Shown: positions 24,879 through 34,033, numbered from the stretch's first letter. The stretch is 57,606 nt of DNA from Gordonia desulfuricans NBRC 100010 (GCF_001485495.1 NZ_BCNF01000051.1:1-57606), one strand, 5' to 3'. The notes: generated by a model from the letters alone, not told the origin. Translations and numbers: made by a program.

Positions 24879-25544
24879 ATGACCGACGAACGGCCGACAG
24901 ACCCCGGCACGGCAGATCCCCGCACCGCACTGATCGACTACGCCGAGTCCGCCATCGTCGAGGACGACGCACTGCTCGCGGCGCGTGACCGCGCCGCCGA
25001 GCTCGGCACCGACCCGGTCTCCCCCGCCGTCGGTGCGCTGCTGGCCCTGCTGGCCCGGTCGACCCATGCGCGCGCCGTCGCCGAGATCGGTACCGGCACC
25101 GGCGTGAGCGGCCTGTGGCTGCTGGCCGGCATGGCCGCCGACGGTGTGCTCACCACGATCGACCCCGAACCCGAACACCACCGTGCGGCCCGGCTGTCGT
25201 TCTCCGGCGCCGACATCGCCCCCGGCCGCACCCGCCTCATCAACGGCACCCCGCACGAGGTGCTGCCGCGGCTGTCCGACGAGTCCTACGACATCGTCTT
25301 CATCGACGGTCCGCGCCTGGACATGCCGGCCTTCGTCGCCGAGGGCATCCGGATGCTGCGGGCCGGCGGCGTCCTGGTGATCCACCACGCGGCCGCCTCC
25401 GGCGCGGTGGCCGATCCGTCGCGCGCCGACCCGGTCACCACCGCGGCCCGGGATGCGGCGCTGCTCGTCGCCGACGACGACCGGCTGCTGCCGGTGGTGA
25501 TCCCGCTCGGGACCGGGGTGCTCGCGGCCGCCAAGGCCCGCTGA
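24879..25544 (+). CDS. SAM-dependent O-methyltransferase (Rv1220c-like)
   Basis: A 221-residue class I methyltransferase of the O-methyltransferase (catechol/caffeoyl-CoA) family. The SAM loop is AEIGTGTGVSGLWLL near residues 67-81, TTIDPEPEHHRAAR binds the adenosine side, and DIVFIDGPR near 140 gives the acidic metal-site residue. Rv1220c occupies the same place next to sigE in M. tuberculosis. It is divergent from sigE with a 250-bp gap that holds both promoters. The acceptor substrate is unknown. Confidence 0.9.
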   Translation: MTDERPTDPGTADPRTALIDYAESAIVEDDALLAARDRAAELGTDPVSPAVGALLALLARSTHARAVAEIGTGTGVSGLWLLAGMAADGVLTTIDPEPEHHRAARLSFSGADIAPGRTRLINGTPHEVLPRLSDESYDIVFIDGPRLDMPAFVAEGIRMLRAGGVLVIHHAAASGAVADPSRADPVTTAARDAALLVADDDRLLPVVIPLGTGVLAAAKAR

Positions 25545-25630
25545 CCCGCATCCGGGAACTCCCCCGCGGTGTCGTGGGGCACGCCGAAGGCCGTCCACGG
25601 TCCAGGGACGAACCCGCAGAGACGAACCCG

Positions 25631-25703
25631 CCCACGGACCGGCGGTACCGGGGCCGTGGGCAGATGTCGGACACGCCCGGCCCGGGAGAAGGACCCGGGC
25701 CGG
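25631..25703. terminator. Two successive hairpins between convergent genes
   Basis: Hairpin 1: CCCACGG (25631-25637) with CCGTGGG (25654-25660), with inner CCGG pairs. Hairpin 2: CCGGCCCGGG (25677-25686) and its exact 10-bp complement (25694-25703), 7-nt loop. It serves the methyltransferase (+) and manB (-). Confidence 0.75.
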
Positions 25704-25740
25704 TGACGGGGCTCAGATGACGGGGCTCAGACGTCGGGGA

Positions 25741-26871
25741 TCAGACGTCGGTGGAGAAACGCAGTCCGCCGTCGGGGATCTGGACGCCAGGCCACACGCG
25801 TGCGCCGCGCAGCAGCTCGCAGCGGGCGCCCACCTCGGCACCGTCGCCGATGACCGTGTCGCGGATGAGTGCGCGCGGACCGATCCGGGCACCCGAACCG
25901 ACGATGGACCGTTCCACCACGGCCCCCGCCTCGATCACCGCGCCGTCGAAGATCACCGCACCGTCCAGACGTGCCCGCGGACCGATCTCGGCGCCGCGAC
26001 CGACGACGGTGCCGCCGATCAGCACCGCGCCCGGGGCGATACCGGCTCCCTCGTGCACCAGCGACTCACCGTGCCGGTCACCGAGTGCGGGCGACGGCGC
26101 GATCCCGCGGACGAGGTCGGCCGAACCGCGCACGAAGTCCTCGGGGGTGCCCATGTCGCGCCAGTAGGCCTGGTCGACGTAGGCCTGCACATGACGGCCC
26201 TCGGCCAGCAGCCGCGGGAACACCTCGCGCTCCACCGACACCTCGCGACCGGCCGGGATCTCCTCGATCACCGAACGGTCGAACACATAGGTTCCGGCGT
26301 TGATCTGGTCGGTCGGCGGGTCCTGGGTCTTCTCCAGGAAGGCGGTGACGCGGCCGTTCTCGTCGGTGGGTACCGAACCGAAGGCCCGCGGATCACTCAC
26401 CCGCACCAGATGCAGGGTGACATCGGCGCCGGTGTCGCGGTGGGTGGCGACCACATTGCGCACATCGGTCCCGCCCAGGACGTCACCGTTGAACACGACG
26501 ATGGTCGACGCGGTGAGCTCGTCGAGGACGTTGCGGATGCCGCCACCGGTGCCCAGGGGCTCCTCCTCGGTGACATAACGCATGTTGAGGTCGAGCTTGG
26601 ACCCGTCGCCGTAGTACTCGGAGAACACGTGGGCCTTGAACGAGGTGCCGAGCACCACGTCCTTGATGCCCGACGCCCCGATCCGGGAGAGCAGATGGGT
26701 CAGGAACGGCAGACCCGCGGTCGGGAGCATCGGCTTGGGTGCCGAGAGGGTGAGCGGGCGCAGCCGGGTGCCCTTACCGCCCACCAGGACCACCGCCTGC
26801 ACATCGGACATGTCGATGTCGGGAACATCGGCCGCGGGTTGCCCGTGGCTGCCCACCGAGAAGAACGTCAT
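25741..26871 (-). CDS. manB: Mannose-1-phosphate guanylyltransferase (Rv3264c-like)
   Basis: A 376-residue sugar nucleotidyltransferase that should make GDP-mannose for lipomannan and glycolipids. The nucleotide-binding signature VLVGGKGTRLRPLTLSAPKP is at about residues 31-50, VFNGDVLGG carries the metal Asp, and a left-handed beta-helix C-domain with hexapeptide repeats (IGGTVVGRGAEIGPRARLDG) fills the last 100 residues. AGGAGAG stands 5 nt before ATG 26871. It lies 43 nt after wbbL in the rmlD-wbbL-manB run. Identity to the Rv3264c product is high by eye over the full length. Confidence 0.92.
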   Translation of the reverse strand: MTFFSVGSHGQPAADVPDIDMSDVQAVVLVGGKGTRLRPLTLSAPKPMLPTAGLPFLTHLLSRIGASGIKDVVLGTSFKAHVFSEYYGDGSKLDLNMRYVTEEEPLGTGGGIRNVLDELTASTIVVFNGDVLGGTDVRNVVATHRDTGADVTLHLVRVSDPRAFGSVPTDENGRVTAFLEKTQDPPTDQINAGTYVFDRSVIEEIPAGREVSVEREVFPRLLAEGRHVQAYVDQAYWRDMGTPEDFVRGSADLVRGIAPSPALGDRHGESLVHEGAGIAPGAVLIGGTVVGRGAEIGPRARLDGAVIFDGAVIEAGAVVERSIVGSGARIGPRALIRDTVIGDGAEVGARCELLRGARVWPGVQIPDGGLRFSTDV

Positions 26872-26914
26872 GGTCTCTCCTTATGGATGAGGTACTGGTC
26901 GAATTGTGGCCGGT

Positions 26915-27787
26915 TCAGGCGTCGGCCGCAGCGGAGTGTCTGGCGGCGCGCACCGCGAGGCGGCACCGGATGGCGAGGCCGACCCGCAGGGCCAGCCGGA
27001 TCGGGGCACGCAGCACCCCCGGGTTGCGGTCGGCCTGGAACCGGTAGGCGCTGCGATGATGCGCCGGGAGCATGGTCTCGGGCCGCTTGTCGGCGGTGTG
27101 ACCCTTGGCGTGGGTGACCTCGGCACCCGGGATGTAGACGTTGAGCCAGCCGGCCCGGCCGAGGCGGTCGCCGAGGTCGACGTCCTCCATGTACATGAAA
27201 TAGCGGTCGTCGAATCCGTTGATCGCGTCGAAGGCCTCGCGGCGCACCAGCAGGCACGAGCCGGACAGCCAGCCGACCGGACGTTCACTGGGTGCGACGT
27301 CGTCGGCGCGGTAGGCCGCCGACCACGGATTGGACTTCCACACCGTCCCGAGCAGGGCGTGTCCGGTACCGGACACCAGGTCGGGGACGCGGCGTGCCGA
27401 CGGGTAGACCGAGCCGTCGGGTTCGCGGATCAGCGGGCCCAGCGAGCCGGCACGCGGCCAGCGGGCGGCCGCGGCGACCAGCTCGTCGATCGCGCCGGGC
27501 GACCACTCGACGTCGGGGTTGGCGATCACGATGAACTCCACGTCGTCGTCGAGTTCGCGGACCGCCCGGTTGATCGCGCCACCGTAGCCGAGGTTGCCGC
27601 CGGTGTGGACCAGCGTGACGTTGTCGTGCTCGCGGTCGGCGGCCTCGGGGGCGCCGTCACCGGAGCCGTTGTCGGCGATGATCACCGGCGGCACCGACGA
27701 CGTGGCGTGCACCAGGCTCTCGAGGAAGGTGCGCAGGTGGTCACCGGACCAATAGGTCACCGTCACCACGGCCAGCTTCGAAGTCAC
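26915..27787 (-). CDS. wbbL: Rhamnosyltransferase WbbL (arabinogalactan linker)
   Basis: A 290-residue GT2 glycosyltransferase that adds rhamnose from dTDP-rhamnose to polyprenyl-PP-GlcNAc, building the linker between peptidoglycan and arabinogalactan. ADNGSGDG (~36-43), NLGYGGAINRAV, the metal-binding IVIANPDVEW (~104-110), and GWLSGSCLLVRREAFDAINGFDDRYFMYMEDVDLGDR (given by position 174-210) are all intact. A -10 TAGGCT (27799-27794) ends 6 nt before GTG 27787, so besides read-through from rmlD it may have its own leaderless start. Essential in mycobacteria. Confidence 0.94.
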   Translation of the reverse strand: MTSKLAVVTVTYWSGDHLRTFLESLVHATSSVPPVIIADNGSGDGAPEAADREHDNVTLVHTGGNLGYGGAINRAVRELDDDVEFIVIANPDVEWSPGAIDELVAAAARWPRAGSLGPLIREPDGSVYPSARRVPDLVSGTGHALLGTVWKSNPWSAAYRADDVAPSERPVGWLSGSCLLVRREAFDAINGFDDRYFMYMEDVDLGDRLGRAGWLNVYIPGAEVTHAKGHTADKRPETMLPAHHRSAYRFQADRNPGVLRAPIRLALRVGLAIRCRLAVRAARHSAAADA

Positions 27788-27829
27788 CGGGTCAGCCTAG
27801 CCAACCGGACACCGGCCACCCACGGCTCG

Positions 27830-29035
27830 TCATTGCGCGTCGCCGGAGACCAGGGTGTCGTCGATCACGGACGTGTCCTCGGTCACCTCGGATTCGGATT
27901 CGGGGGTGTCGGATGCCGGCGACTCCGGGACTTGCGACCCCGAGACCGACGACTCCGAGACCGCGGCGTGCAGGGCCTGGCGCCAGTCGCGCAGCGGGGT
28001 GAGGCCTGCGGCCACCCAGGACGCCGGGGACAGGACCGAGTACGCCGGCCGCGGGGCGGGGCGCGGGAACTCGTCGGTGGTGCAGGGCCGTACGCGGTCC
28101 GGGTCGGCGCCGACCTCGGCGAACACCGCCTGGGCCACCTCCCACCAGGTGAGCGCCCCGGCGTTGGTGGCGTGCAGGATCTCCCCGGCACCGGTCGGCG
28201 AACCTGCGCGCGGGCCGCGGCGGGCCAGTTCCCACAGGCCGTCGGCGAGGTCGACCGCATAGGTCGGCGAGCCGGTCTGGTCGTCGACCACGGTGATGGT
28301 GTCGCGGGCGGCCTCGAGGCGGCGCATGGTGCCCACGAAGTCGGGGCTGTCGGGGCCGCCGGTGTACACCCAGGCGGTGCGCACCACGGCGGTCGACGGT
28401 GCGGCGGCGACGGCGGCCCGTTCGCCGGCGAGTTTGGTGGCGCCGTAGACGGTGGGCGATGTGGTGACGGAGTCGCTGTCGGCGGGTTCATAGGGGGTGA
28501 CGCGGGGCGCGACCCCGTTCCCGGCGGAGCCGGCGGCCGGGCCGTCGAAGACGTAGTCGGTGGAGACGTGGATCAGCCACGCCCCGGCGGCCTCGGCGAC
28601 GGCGGCCAGGTGGGCGGGTCCGTCGGTGTTGACCGCCGCGGCCCGTTCCGGTTCTTCCTCCGCCTTGTCCACCGCGGTGTAGGCGGAGGCGTTGATCACC
28701 ACGTCACCGGCGGAGAGTCCGGCGAGTGCGGCGCGCACCGAGGCGGCGTCGGTGACGTCGATGTCGGCCGAGGTCAGTCCGTGTACGCCGATCCCGCGCG
28801 GGGCGCGGCGGGTGAGCGCGGTACCGAGCTGACCGGCGGCGCCGACGATCCAGACCGCACCGGGGCCCGCATGCCCGCCGGCGGTGGTCGCCTCCTCGGT
28901 CCCCGCGTTCCCCGACGTGCCCGTATCCCCCGACATCCCCGTATCCCCCGACATCCCCGTATCCCCCGACATCCCCGTATCCCCCGACGTGCCCGTATCC
29001 CCCGGTGCGCTGTCCGTGTGTGCCATGGCCGCCAT
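27830..29035 (-). CDS. rmlD: dTDP-4-dehydrorhamnose reductase RmlD
   Basis: A 401-residue reductase making dTDP-L-rhamnose, the donor for WbbL. The enzyme proper begins near residue 58 (AVWIVGAAGQLGTAL, GxxGxxG), with VSTDYVFDG and the catalytic YGATKLAGE (Y-x3-K). About 55 extra N-terminal residues include five to six copies of a six-residue repeat (DTGMSG) from an 18-bp DNA repeat, and about 60 acidic/Ser-rich residues extend the C-terminus. Because several repeats contain ATG, the true start is uncertain: 29035, 29026 or one inside the repeats. Confidence 0.9.
   Translation of the reverse strand: MAAMAHTDSAPGDTGTSGDTGMSGDTGMSGDTGMSGDTGTSGNAGTEEATTAGGHAGPGAVWIVGAAGQLGTALTRRAPRGIGVHGLTSADIDVTDAASVRAALAGLSAGDVVINASAYTAVDKAEEEPERAAAVNTDGPAHLAAVAEAAGAWLIHVSTDYVFDGPAAGSAGNGVAPRVTPYEPADSDSVTTSPTVYGATKLAGERAAVAAAPSTAVVRTAWVYTGGPDSPDFVGTMRRLEAARDTITVVDDQTGSPTYAVDLADGLWELARRGPRAGSPTGAGEILHATNAGALTWWEVAQAVFAEVGADPDRVRPCTTDEFPRPAPRPAYSVLSPASWVAAGLTPLRDWRQALHAAVSESSVSGSQVPESPASDTPESESEVTEDTSVIDDTLVSGDAQ
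28914..29006. repeat. 18-bp tandem repeat inside rmlD
   Basis: About five copies of an 18-nt unit (core GACATCCCCGTATCCCCC, with GACGTG variants at the ends). The length is a multiple of three, so copy-number change keeps the frame and alters only the DTGMSG repeat number. Confidence 0.88.
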
Positions 29036-29325
29036 CGTGCCCCACGCGGGGGGTGTCTGCCATGTCGCCGTACCCGACGGTTCGCCGTCTCCGGACCCGG
29101 TTCCGGATAGTCGGTTTCGAGGGGTTGCGCCACCGGTTCGTGACCGATCACTCGACGCCCGCCCGGCGTTGCGCCCCCGAGTTCACCAACAGATTCAGTA
29201 GCCTTGCGACTGCAAACCACATCAGGCACGTCCAGCACTCGAGTCACAGAGGTCCCAGTAGCCGAGGTCCCAGTAGCCGAGGTCCGGACGGACGCCGCCG
29301 AGACGACGGAGAAGGAAGACCACAC

Positions 29326-31731
29326 GTGGAGTCCCGCCCCGACGGCGCGCGCCGACGGCCGAACCGGCCGAGTGGTGACGTGGAACCCCGCCCCGACGGC
29401 GCACGCCGGCGGCCGACCGGCGATGACGCCCGGTCGCGCCACGCACGCCCGGACTCCCCGGATGCACCGCGTTCCCGGCAGTCCGGCCACGACTCCCATG
29501 GACAGGCACGGGCCGAGATGCGCGCCGATGGCCCGCCCCCACGGCGGCGTGCCCGCCCCGAGTCGGTACCGCCCCGCGACGACTCGCCGCGGCGGCGTCC
29601 GGCTCCGGGCCCCGACGATACCGGCGGCGGCGAGGCACCCCGGCGTGGACCGCGGCAACGCTCCTCCGGCGAGATCCACACCCGCAGTGCCGAGGCGTCG
29701 GACCGTCCCCGCGCACCCCGTCAGCGCCCAGCCGCCGAGCGAACCCCCGGCGAGCGAACCCCCGGCGAGCGAAACCCCGGCGAGCGCACATCAGGTGACC
29801 GCACACCGGGTGAGCGGCCGGTCCGCCGTCGCCCGGCCGACCAGACCTCCGACACCCCCCGCTCGGGCCGGAAACGTCCCCCCGCCGACCCCGCGACACG
29901 CAAGGCCGCCCCGAACCGACGGGCCCCCGCACCCGGCACCTCGGAGCGGGACAGGGAAGGCCGGGATCGGGAAGACCGGGACCTGACGGCACAGCGTCCG
30001 GCAGGGCAACGGTCGTCGTCCCGGCGGCGCCCCCACCGGGCCACCCCCGACCAGAACATCCCGGACCGGAACACCCCAGACCGGAACACCCCCGACAGGG
30101 CCACCACCACCCGGGACACGACCGGCGAGAAGCGCCGCGTCCGCACCCGTCGGCGAGACACCCGGGCACCAGAAGCCCGGGCATCGGACACCCGTGCATC
30201 AGACACCAGGGCGGTTGCCGCCGCCGCACCCGCCACCGTCGACCCCGACACCGAGTCCGGGACCGATTCCCCACCGCCACGGCGACGGGGACGTATGACC
30301 GGGGTGTCCGGCAGCTGGATCGGCCGCGGACTCGTCGCCCTGGTGTCGGTGGCGGTGCTGCTGGGCACCGGCTACGTATGGCGTTCGGTGGACAACCTCG
30401 ACTCCGACATCACACGCCTGGCCGGACTCGGCCTGGGCAACGGCAGCGACGGCGCCGTCGACATCCTGCTCGTCGGTACCGATTCGCGCAGCGACGCCAA
30501 GGGCAACCCGCTGACCCCGCAAGAACTGAAGATGCTGAAGGCCGGTGACGAGGTCGCCACCAACACCGACACCATCCTGCTGATCCGCGTCCCCAACGAC
30601 GGATCGTCGGCAACGGCCATCTCCATCCCCCGCGACTCCTATGTCGACGTGCCGGGAATCGGCAAGACCAAGATCAACGCCGCCTACGGCGCCACCCGGG
30701 AATCGGTGCGGCGCAAGGCCGTCGAATCGGGCACCGACGAGGCCGACGCCGAGCGGGAGGGAACCGAGGCCGGACGCAAGGCCCTCATCGACACCGTCGC
30801 CGCACTGACCGGCGTCGAGGTGGATCACTACGCCGAGGTCGGCCTGCTCGGCTTCGTGCTGCTCACCAACGCCGTCGGCGGTGTGGACGTGTGCCTGAAG
30901 AACCCGGTCCGCGAACCCATGTCGGGGGCCCGGTTCAAGGCGGGACGCCAGACGCTGAACGGTTCGCAGGCACTGAGTTTCGTCCGCCAGCGTCACGAGC
31001 TGCCGCGCGGCGACCTCGACCGCATCACCCGCCAGCAGGTGTACATGGCCTCGCTGACCCAGAAGATCCTGTCGGCGGGCACCCTCACCGACCCGGGCAA
31101 GCTGAACGAACTGCAGAGCGCGGTGTCACGCTCGGTGATCATCGACGACGACTGGGACGTCCTCACCTTCGTCGAACAGCTCAAGGACCTCAGCGGCGGC
31201 CGGGTCAAGTTCGCCACCATCCCGGTGCTCGACGACCACGGATGGAGCGAGGACGGCCAGCAGAGCGTGGTGACCGTCGACCCGGCACAGGTGAAGACGT
31301 TCACGTCCAATCTGCTCGACCCGTCCCGGAACACCGGCCGCAGCGAGTACACCGTCGACGTGGTCAACGCCGGCACCGTGGACGGCCTGGCGGCCAACGT
31401 CTCCGGCATCCTCACCGCGAAGGGTTATCAGGCGGGCGCCACCTCGTCGACGCCCACCAACGATCGCGACTCGGTGGTCTATGCGCACGACGCCGACGAC
31501 CCGGGTGCCCGGCTGCTCGCCAAGGATCTCGGCGGACTGACCGTACGTGCCGACCCGTCGATGCCCGAGCACCGGATCCGCGCCGTGCTGACCAACACCT
31601 ACGATGGGACCGGCTCGGTGTCGGACGTGGGTGCGAGCTCCCCCGACACCTCGGACCAGGCCAGTACCCCGGCCGCCGCCAACCGGGCGGCGATCACCGC
31701 CAACTCCGACGGTCCGACCTGTGTGAACTGA
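29326..31731 (+). CDS. LytR-CpsA-Psr (LCP) ligase with long basic N-terminus (Rv3267-like)
   Basis: An 801-residue membrane protein that should attach arabinogalactan to peptidoglycan. From GTG 29326 (RBS GAAGGA 9 nt upstream) come ~320 residues rich in Arg, Pro and Asp with short repeats (GERTPGERNPGERTSGDR), then one membrane helix (GLVALVSVAVLLGTGYVW, near 333-350), the LCP domain (VDILLVGTDSRSD near 378, then SIPRDSYVDVPG with the phosphate-binding Arg, and LSFVRQRH), and a LytR_C domain (VDVVNAGTVDGLAANV). An internal ATG at 30295 would give a 478-residue protein closer to the mycobacterial size. The next gene overlaps by 1 nt. Confidence 0.9.
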   Translation: MESRPDGARRRPNRPSGDVEPRPDGARRRPTGDDARSRHARPDSPDAPRSRQSGHDSHGQARAEMRADGPPPRRRARPESVPPRDDSPRRRPAPGPDDTGGGEAPRRGPRQRSSGEIHTRSAEASDRPRAPRQRPAAERTPGERTPGERNPGERTSGDRTPGERPVRRRPADQTSDTPRSGRKRPPADPATRKAAPNRRAPAPGTSERDREGRDREDRDLTAQRPAGQRSSSRRRPHRATPDQNIPDRNTPDRNTPDRATTTRDTTGEKRRVRTRRRDTRAPEARASDTRASDTRAVAAAAPATVDPDTESGTDSPPPRRRGRMTGVSGSWIGRGLVALVSVAVLLGTGYVWRSVDNLDSDITRLAGLGLGNGSDGAVDILLVGTDSRSDAKGNPLTPQELKMLKAGDEVATNTDTILLIRVPNDGSSATAISIPRDSYVDVPGIGKTKINAAYGATRESVRRKAVESGTDEADAEREGTEAGRKALIDTVAALTGVEVDHYAEVGLLGFVLLTNAVGGVDVCLKNPVREPMSGARFKAGRQTLNGSQALSFVRQRHELPRGDLDRITRQQVYMASLTQKILSAGTLTDPGKLNELQSAVSRSVIIDDDWDVLTFVEQLKDLSGGRVKFATIPVLDDHGWSEDGQQSVVTVDPAQVKTFTSNLLDPSRNTGRSEYTVDVVNAGTVDGLAANVSGILTAKGYQAGATSSTPTNDRDSVVYAHDADDPGARLLAKDLGGLTVRADPSMPEHRIRAVLTNTYDGTGSVSDVGASSPDTSDQASTPAAANRAAITANSDGPTCVN

Positions 31732-32453
31732 TGACGACTTCCGAGAAGACCCTCACCGCCGCGGTGTTCGACGCCGTGGACGACCACACCCGACCGGCGC
31801 TCACGTTCTACGACGACGCCACCGATGAACGCACCGAACTCAGTTGGGCCACCCTGGGCAACTGGGCCGCCAAGACCGCCAATTTCCTTGTCGCCGAGCT
31901 CGGTTCGGCGCCCGGCGACGACGTCGTGGTGGATCTGCCGGAACACTGGCAGACCGCGGGCATCCTCCTCGGGGCGTGGTGGGCCGGTGCCCATGTGCAC
32001 GTACCGGGTGACGGTGGGCTCCCGGACTCCCCGATCGCGGTGTTCACCTCCGCCGAGGGCATCGACGCCCACCCGGACGCCGAGGAACTGCTGGTGGCCC
32101 CACTCGATCCCTTTGCATTGCCGGTCAAGGGACTTCCGCCCGGGGTCTCCGATTTCGGGTCGCGGGTGCGGGTGCACGGCGACCAGATGCGTGGCCCACG
32201 CTACGGCGGCCCGGCACTCAACGGTGTTGCGGGAGAGACGGTTCTGACGCAGGCCCGGTCGGCGGCACAGACCGCCGGACTCGAGCCCGGTGGCCGGGTG
32301 CTGTCGACGCGCGAGTGGCGGTCGGCCGCCGGGATCGTCGCCGACCTCCTCGGGCCGCTGGCGACCGGTACCGGGCTGGTGTGGGTGGCGCACCCGTCGG
32401 GTCCGCAGGATCGCCGGGCCGAGACCGAGCGCGCGGTCCTGCTGCCGGACTGA
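31731..32453 (+). CDS. TIGR03089 family protein (Rv3268-like)
   Basis: A 240-residue protein of the TIGR03089 family, which resembles the N-terminal part of AMP-forming ligases but lacks the phosphate-binding and adenylation motifs. The N-terminal FDAVDDHTRPALTFYDDATDERTELSWATLGNWAAKTANFLV is typical. It follows the LCP gene with a TGATG overlap, so it is coupled to it, as Rv3268 follows Rv3267. Function unknown; a non-catalytic AMP-ligase relative is the best description. Confidence 0.85.
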   Translation: MTTSEKTLTAAVFDAVDDHTRPALTFYDDATDERTELSWATLGNWAAKTANFLVAELGSAPGDDVVVDLPEHWQTAGILLGAWWAGAHVHVPGDGGLPDSPIAVFTSAEGIDAHPDAEELLVAPLDPFALPVKGLPPGVSDFGSRVRVHGDQMRGPRYGGPALNGVAGETVLTQARSAAQTAGLEPGGRVLSTREWRSAAGIVADLLGPLATGTGLVWVAHPSGPQDRRAETERAVLLPD

Positions 32454-32484
32454 CTTTCTCACCGACGCGGCGCGCCGCACTGCG

Positions 32485-32710
32485 TGATCGGGCGCACCGC
32501 ACCGTGGGATCGGGCGCACCGCACCGTGGTGATCGGGCGCACCGCACCGTGGGATCGGGCGCACCGCACCGTGGTGATCGGGCGCACCGCACCGTGGGAT
32601 CGGGCGCACCGCACCGTGGGATCGGGCGCACCGCACCGTGGTGATCGGGCGCACCGCACCGTGGGATCGGGCGCACCGCACCGTGGGATCGGGCGCGCCG
32701 CACCGCGGGA
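32485..32710. repeat. Minisatellite of ten 22/23-bp units
   Basis: Ten copies of a 22-nt unit starting GATCGGGCGCACCGCACC, with an extra T between some units giving a 23-nt form. The first nine are identical apart from the extra T; the tenth is slightly degenerate and an eleventh fades out into the next promoter. It fills the 275-bp gap and encodes nothing credible. Confidence 0.95.
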
Positions 32711-32728
32711 TCAGGCAGAGTGGGGACC

Positions 32729-33133
32729 ATGAAACTGCCTGCCGCACTCGCCAGGTCGAACAGATACGTGGCCAACCGGGTCCAGGGTCTGTGGGCCCCG
32801 TATCTCGCGCCGTGGGCCGTCGTCGAACACACCGGCCGCCGGTCCGGGACGCCGTATCACTGCCCGGTGCTCGCGTGGACCGACGACGACCGGCTCGGGA
32901 TCGTGCTGGCCTACGGCCGGGACACCGATTGGGTACGGAATGTGCTGGCCGCGGGCGGCTGCGGGATCACGCGCCGGGGACGTCACCAGCGCCTGGTGCG
33001 GCCGCGGATCATCCCCGCCGACTCGCCCGATCTCCCCTTCGGTGCCCGCATCGCCGGGCGACCGTTCGAGTGGGCGCTGATGGGCACCCTCGTCGACGCC
33101 GACGACACGCCGGCCGGGGGCACCAGCGCATGA
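32729..33133 (+). CDS. Deazaflavin (F420)-dependent nitroreductase family protein
   Basis: A 134-residue split-beta-barrel protein of the nitroreductase/quinone reductase (DDN-like) family. APWAVVEHTGRRSGTPYHCPVLAWTDDDRLGIVLAYGRDTDWVRNVLAAG (residues ~28-78) has the family hallmarks HxGRRSG and DWxxNVLAAG. Actinobacterial members use F420H2 or bind lipids and haem. Start ATG 32729 is preceded by CAGAGT 7 nt upstream, a weak -10. The stop overlaps the next gene as ATGA. Substrate unknown. Confidence 0.85.
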   Translation: MKLPAALARSNRYVANRVQGLWAPYLAPWAVVEHTGRRSGTPYHCPVLAWTDDDRLGIVLAYGRDTDWVRNVLAAGGCGITRRGRHQRLVRPRIIPADSPDLPFGARIAGRPFEWALMGTLVDADDTPAGGTSA

Positions 33134-33957
33134 GCGACGACCGGCTCGACGACTTCACCGCCGAGGACGCCACCCACCTGGGCGTCACCCGGCGGGTGTA
33201 CCGCAAGGGTTCCGGACCGGCGGTGATCGTGATCGCCGAGATGCCGGGGATCACCCCGGCGGTCGCCGATTTCGCGCGTCGCGTCGCCGATCTCGGCGCC
33301 ACCGCGGTGATGCCCTCACTCTTCGGCACCGACGGCAAGGACGTCTACGGCGGCAACCCGGTGGGTGCCGCGGTGTCGACGGTGACCACGATGGCACGGG
33401 CGTGCATCAGCCGCGAGTTCTCGATCCTGGCACTGGGCAGGTCGTCGCCGGTCACCCGGTGGCTGCGGGCGCTGGCCGCCGACGAGCACGAACGCTGCGG
33501 CGGACCCGGCGTCGGCGCGGTCGGCATGTGTTTCACCGGCGGGTTCGCCCTGGCCATGGCCGCCGACGACCGGCTCCTGGCGCCGGTACTGGCACAGCCC
33601 TCCCTGCCGTTCGCCGTCACCGGCAGGCATCGCCGGTCGATCGACATCGGTGCCGACGACCTCGCCGCGGTCCAGGCCCGCTGCGCCAAGGGACTCCAGG
33701 TGATGGGCCTGCGGTTCGAGGGCGACCTCATGTCACCGGCCCCGCGGTTCCACAAACTCGAGGAACTGCTCGGCGACGCCTTCATCGGCATCGAGTTGCC
33801 CGACGCCACCGCCAACCCGGATTCGCCACTGCCCAAACCACATTCGACGCTGACCGCCGACCTCGTGGACGAGCCCGGCCAGCCCACCCGGGTGGCCCTC
33901 GATCAGGTCCTCGACTTCCTGCGTCGCCGCCTGGAGATCACCGCCCCGCCGACCTGA
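33130..33957 (+). CDS. Dienelactone hydrolase family protein
   Basis: A 275-residue alpha/beta hydrolase. The nucleophile elbow is GMCFTGG with cysteine as nucleophile, the dienelactone hydrolase pattern. GPAVIVIAEMPGITPAVADFARRVADLGATAVMPSLFG near residues 25-62 is the usual N-terminal half. The His of the triad would be in KPHSTLT near 238. It overlaps the nitroreductase homologue by 4 nt (ATGA), so the two form an operon, perhaps for aromatic or lactone turnover. The real substrate is not known. Confidence 0.88.
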   Translation: MSDDRLDDFTAEDATHLGVTRRVYRKGSGPAVIVIAEMPGITPAVADFARRVADLGATAVMPSLFGTDGKDVYGGNPVGAAVSTVTTMARACISREFSILALGRSSPVTRWLRALAADEHERCGGPGVGAVGMCFTGGFALAMAADDRLLAPVLAQPSLPFAVTGRHRRSIDIGADDLAAVQARCAKGLQVMGLRFEGDLMSPAPRFHKLEELLGDAFIGIELPDATANPDSPLPKPHSTLTADLVDEPGQPTRVALDQVLDFLRRRLEITAPPT

Positions 33958-34033
33958 CCGGCCTGCCGACCCGACCACCCAGACCTGACCGGCCTGCATA
34001 CCGGAGCGGCCCGCACAGGACCGGCCGGGTGTC

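Noticed and set aside
28704..29063. Minus-strand frame with repeated YGDVGG across the rmlD repeats
   Set aside because: Alternative frame of the 18-bp repeat inside rmlD; rmlD frame carries the enzyme motifs.
26906..29110. 734-codon plus-strand frame opposite wbbL-rmlD
   Set aside because: Antisense shadow with no domain; both minus-strand genes are well supported.
32480..32712. CRISPR array
   Set aside because: Units are contiguous with no spacers, so it is a minisatellite.
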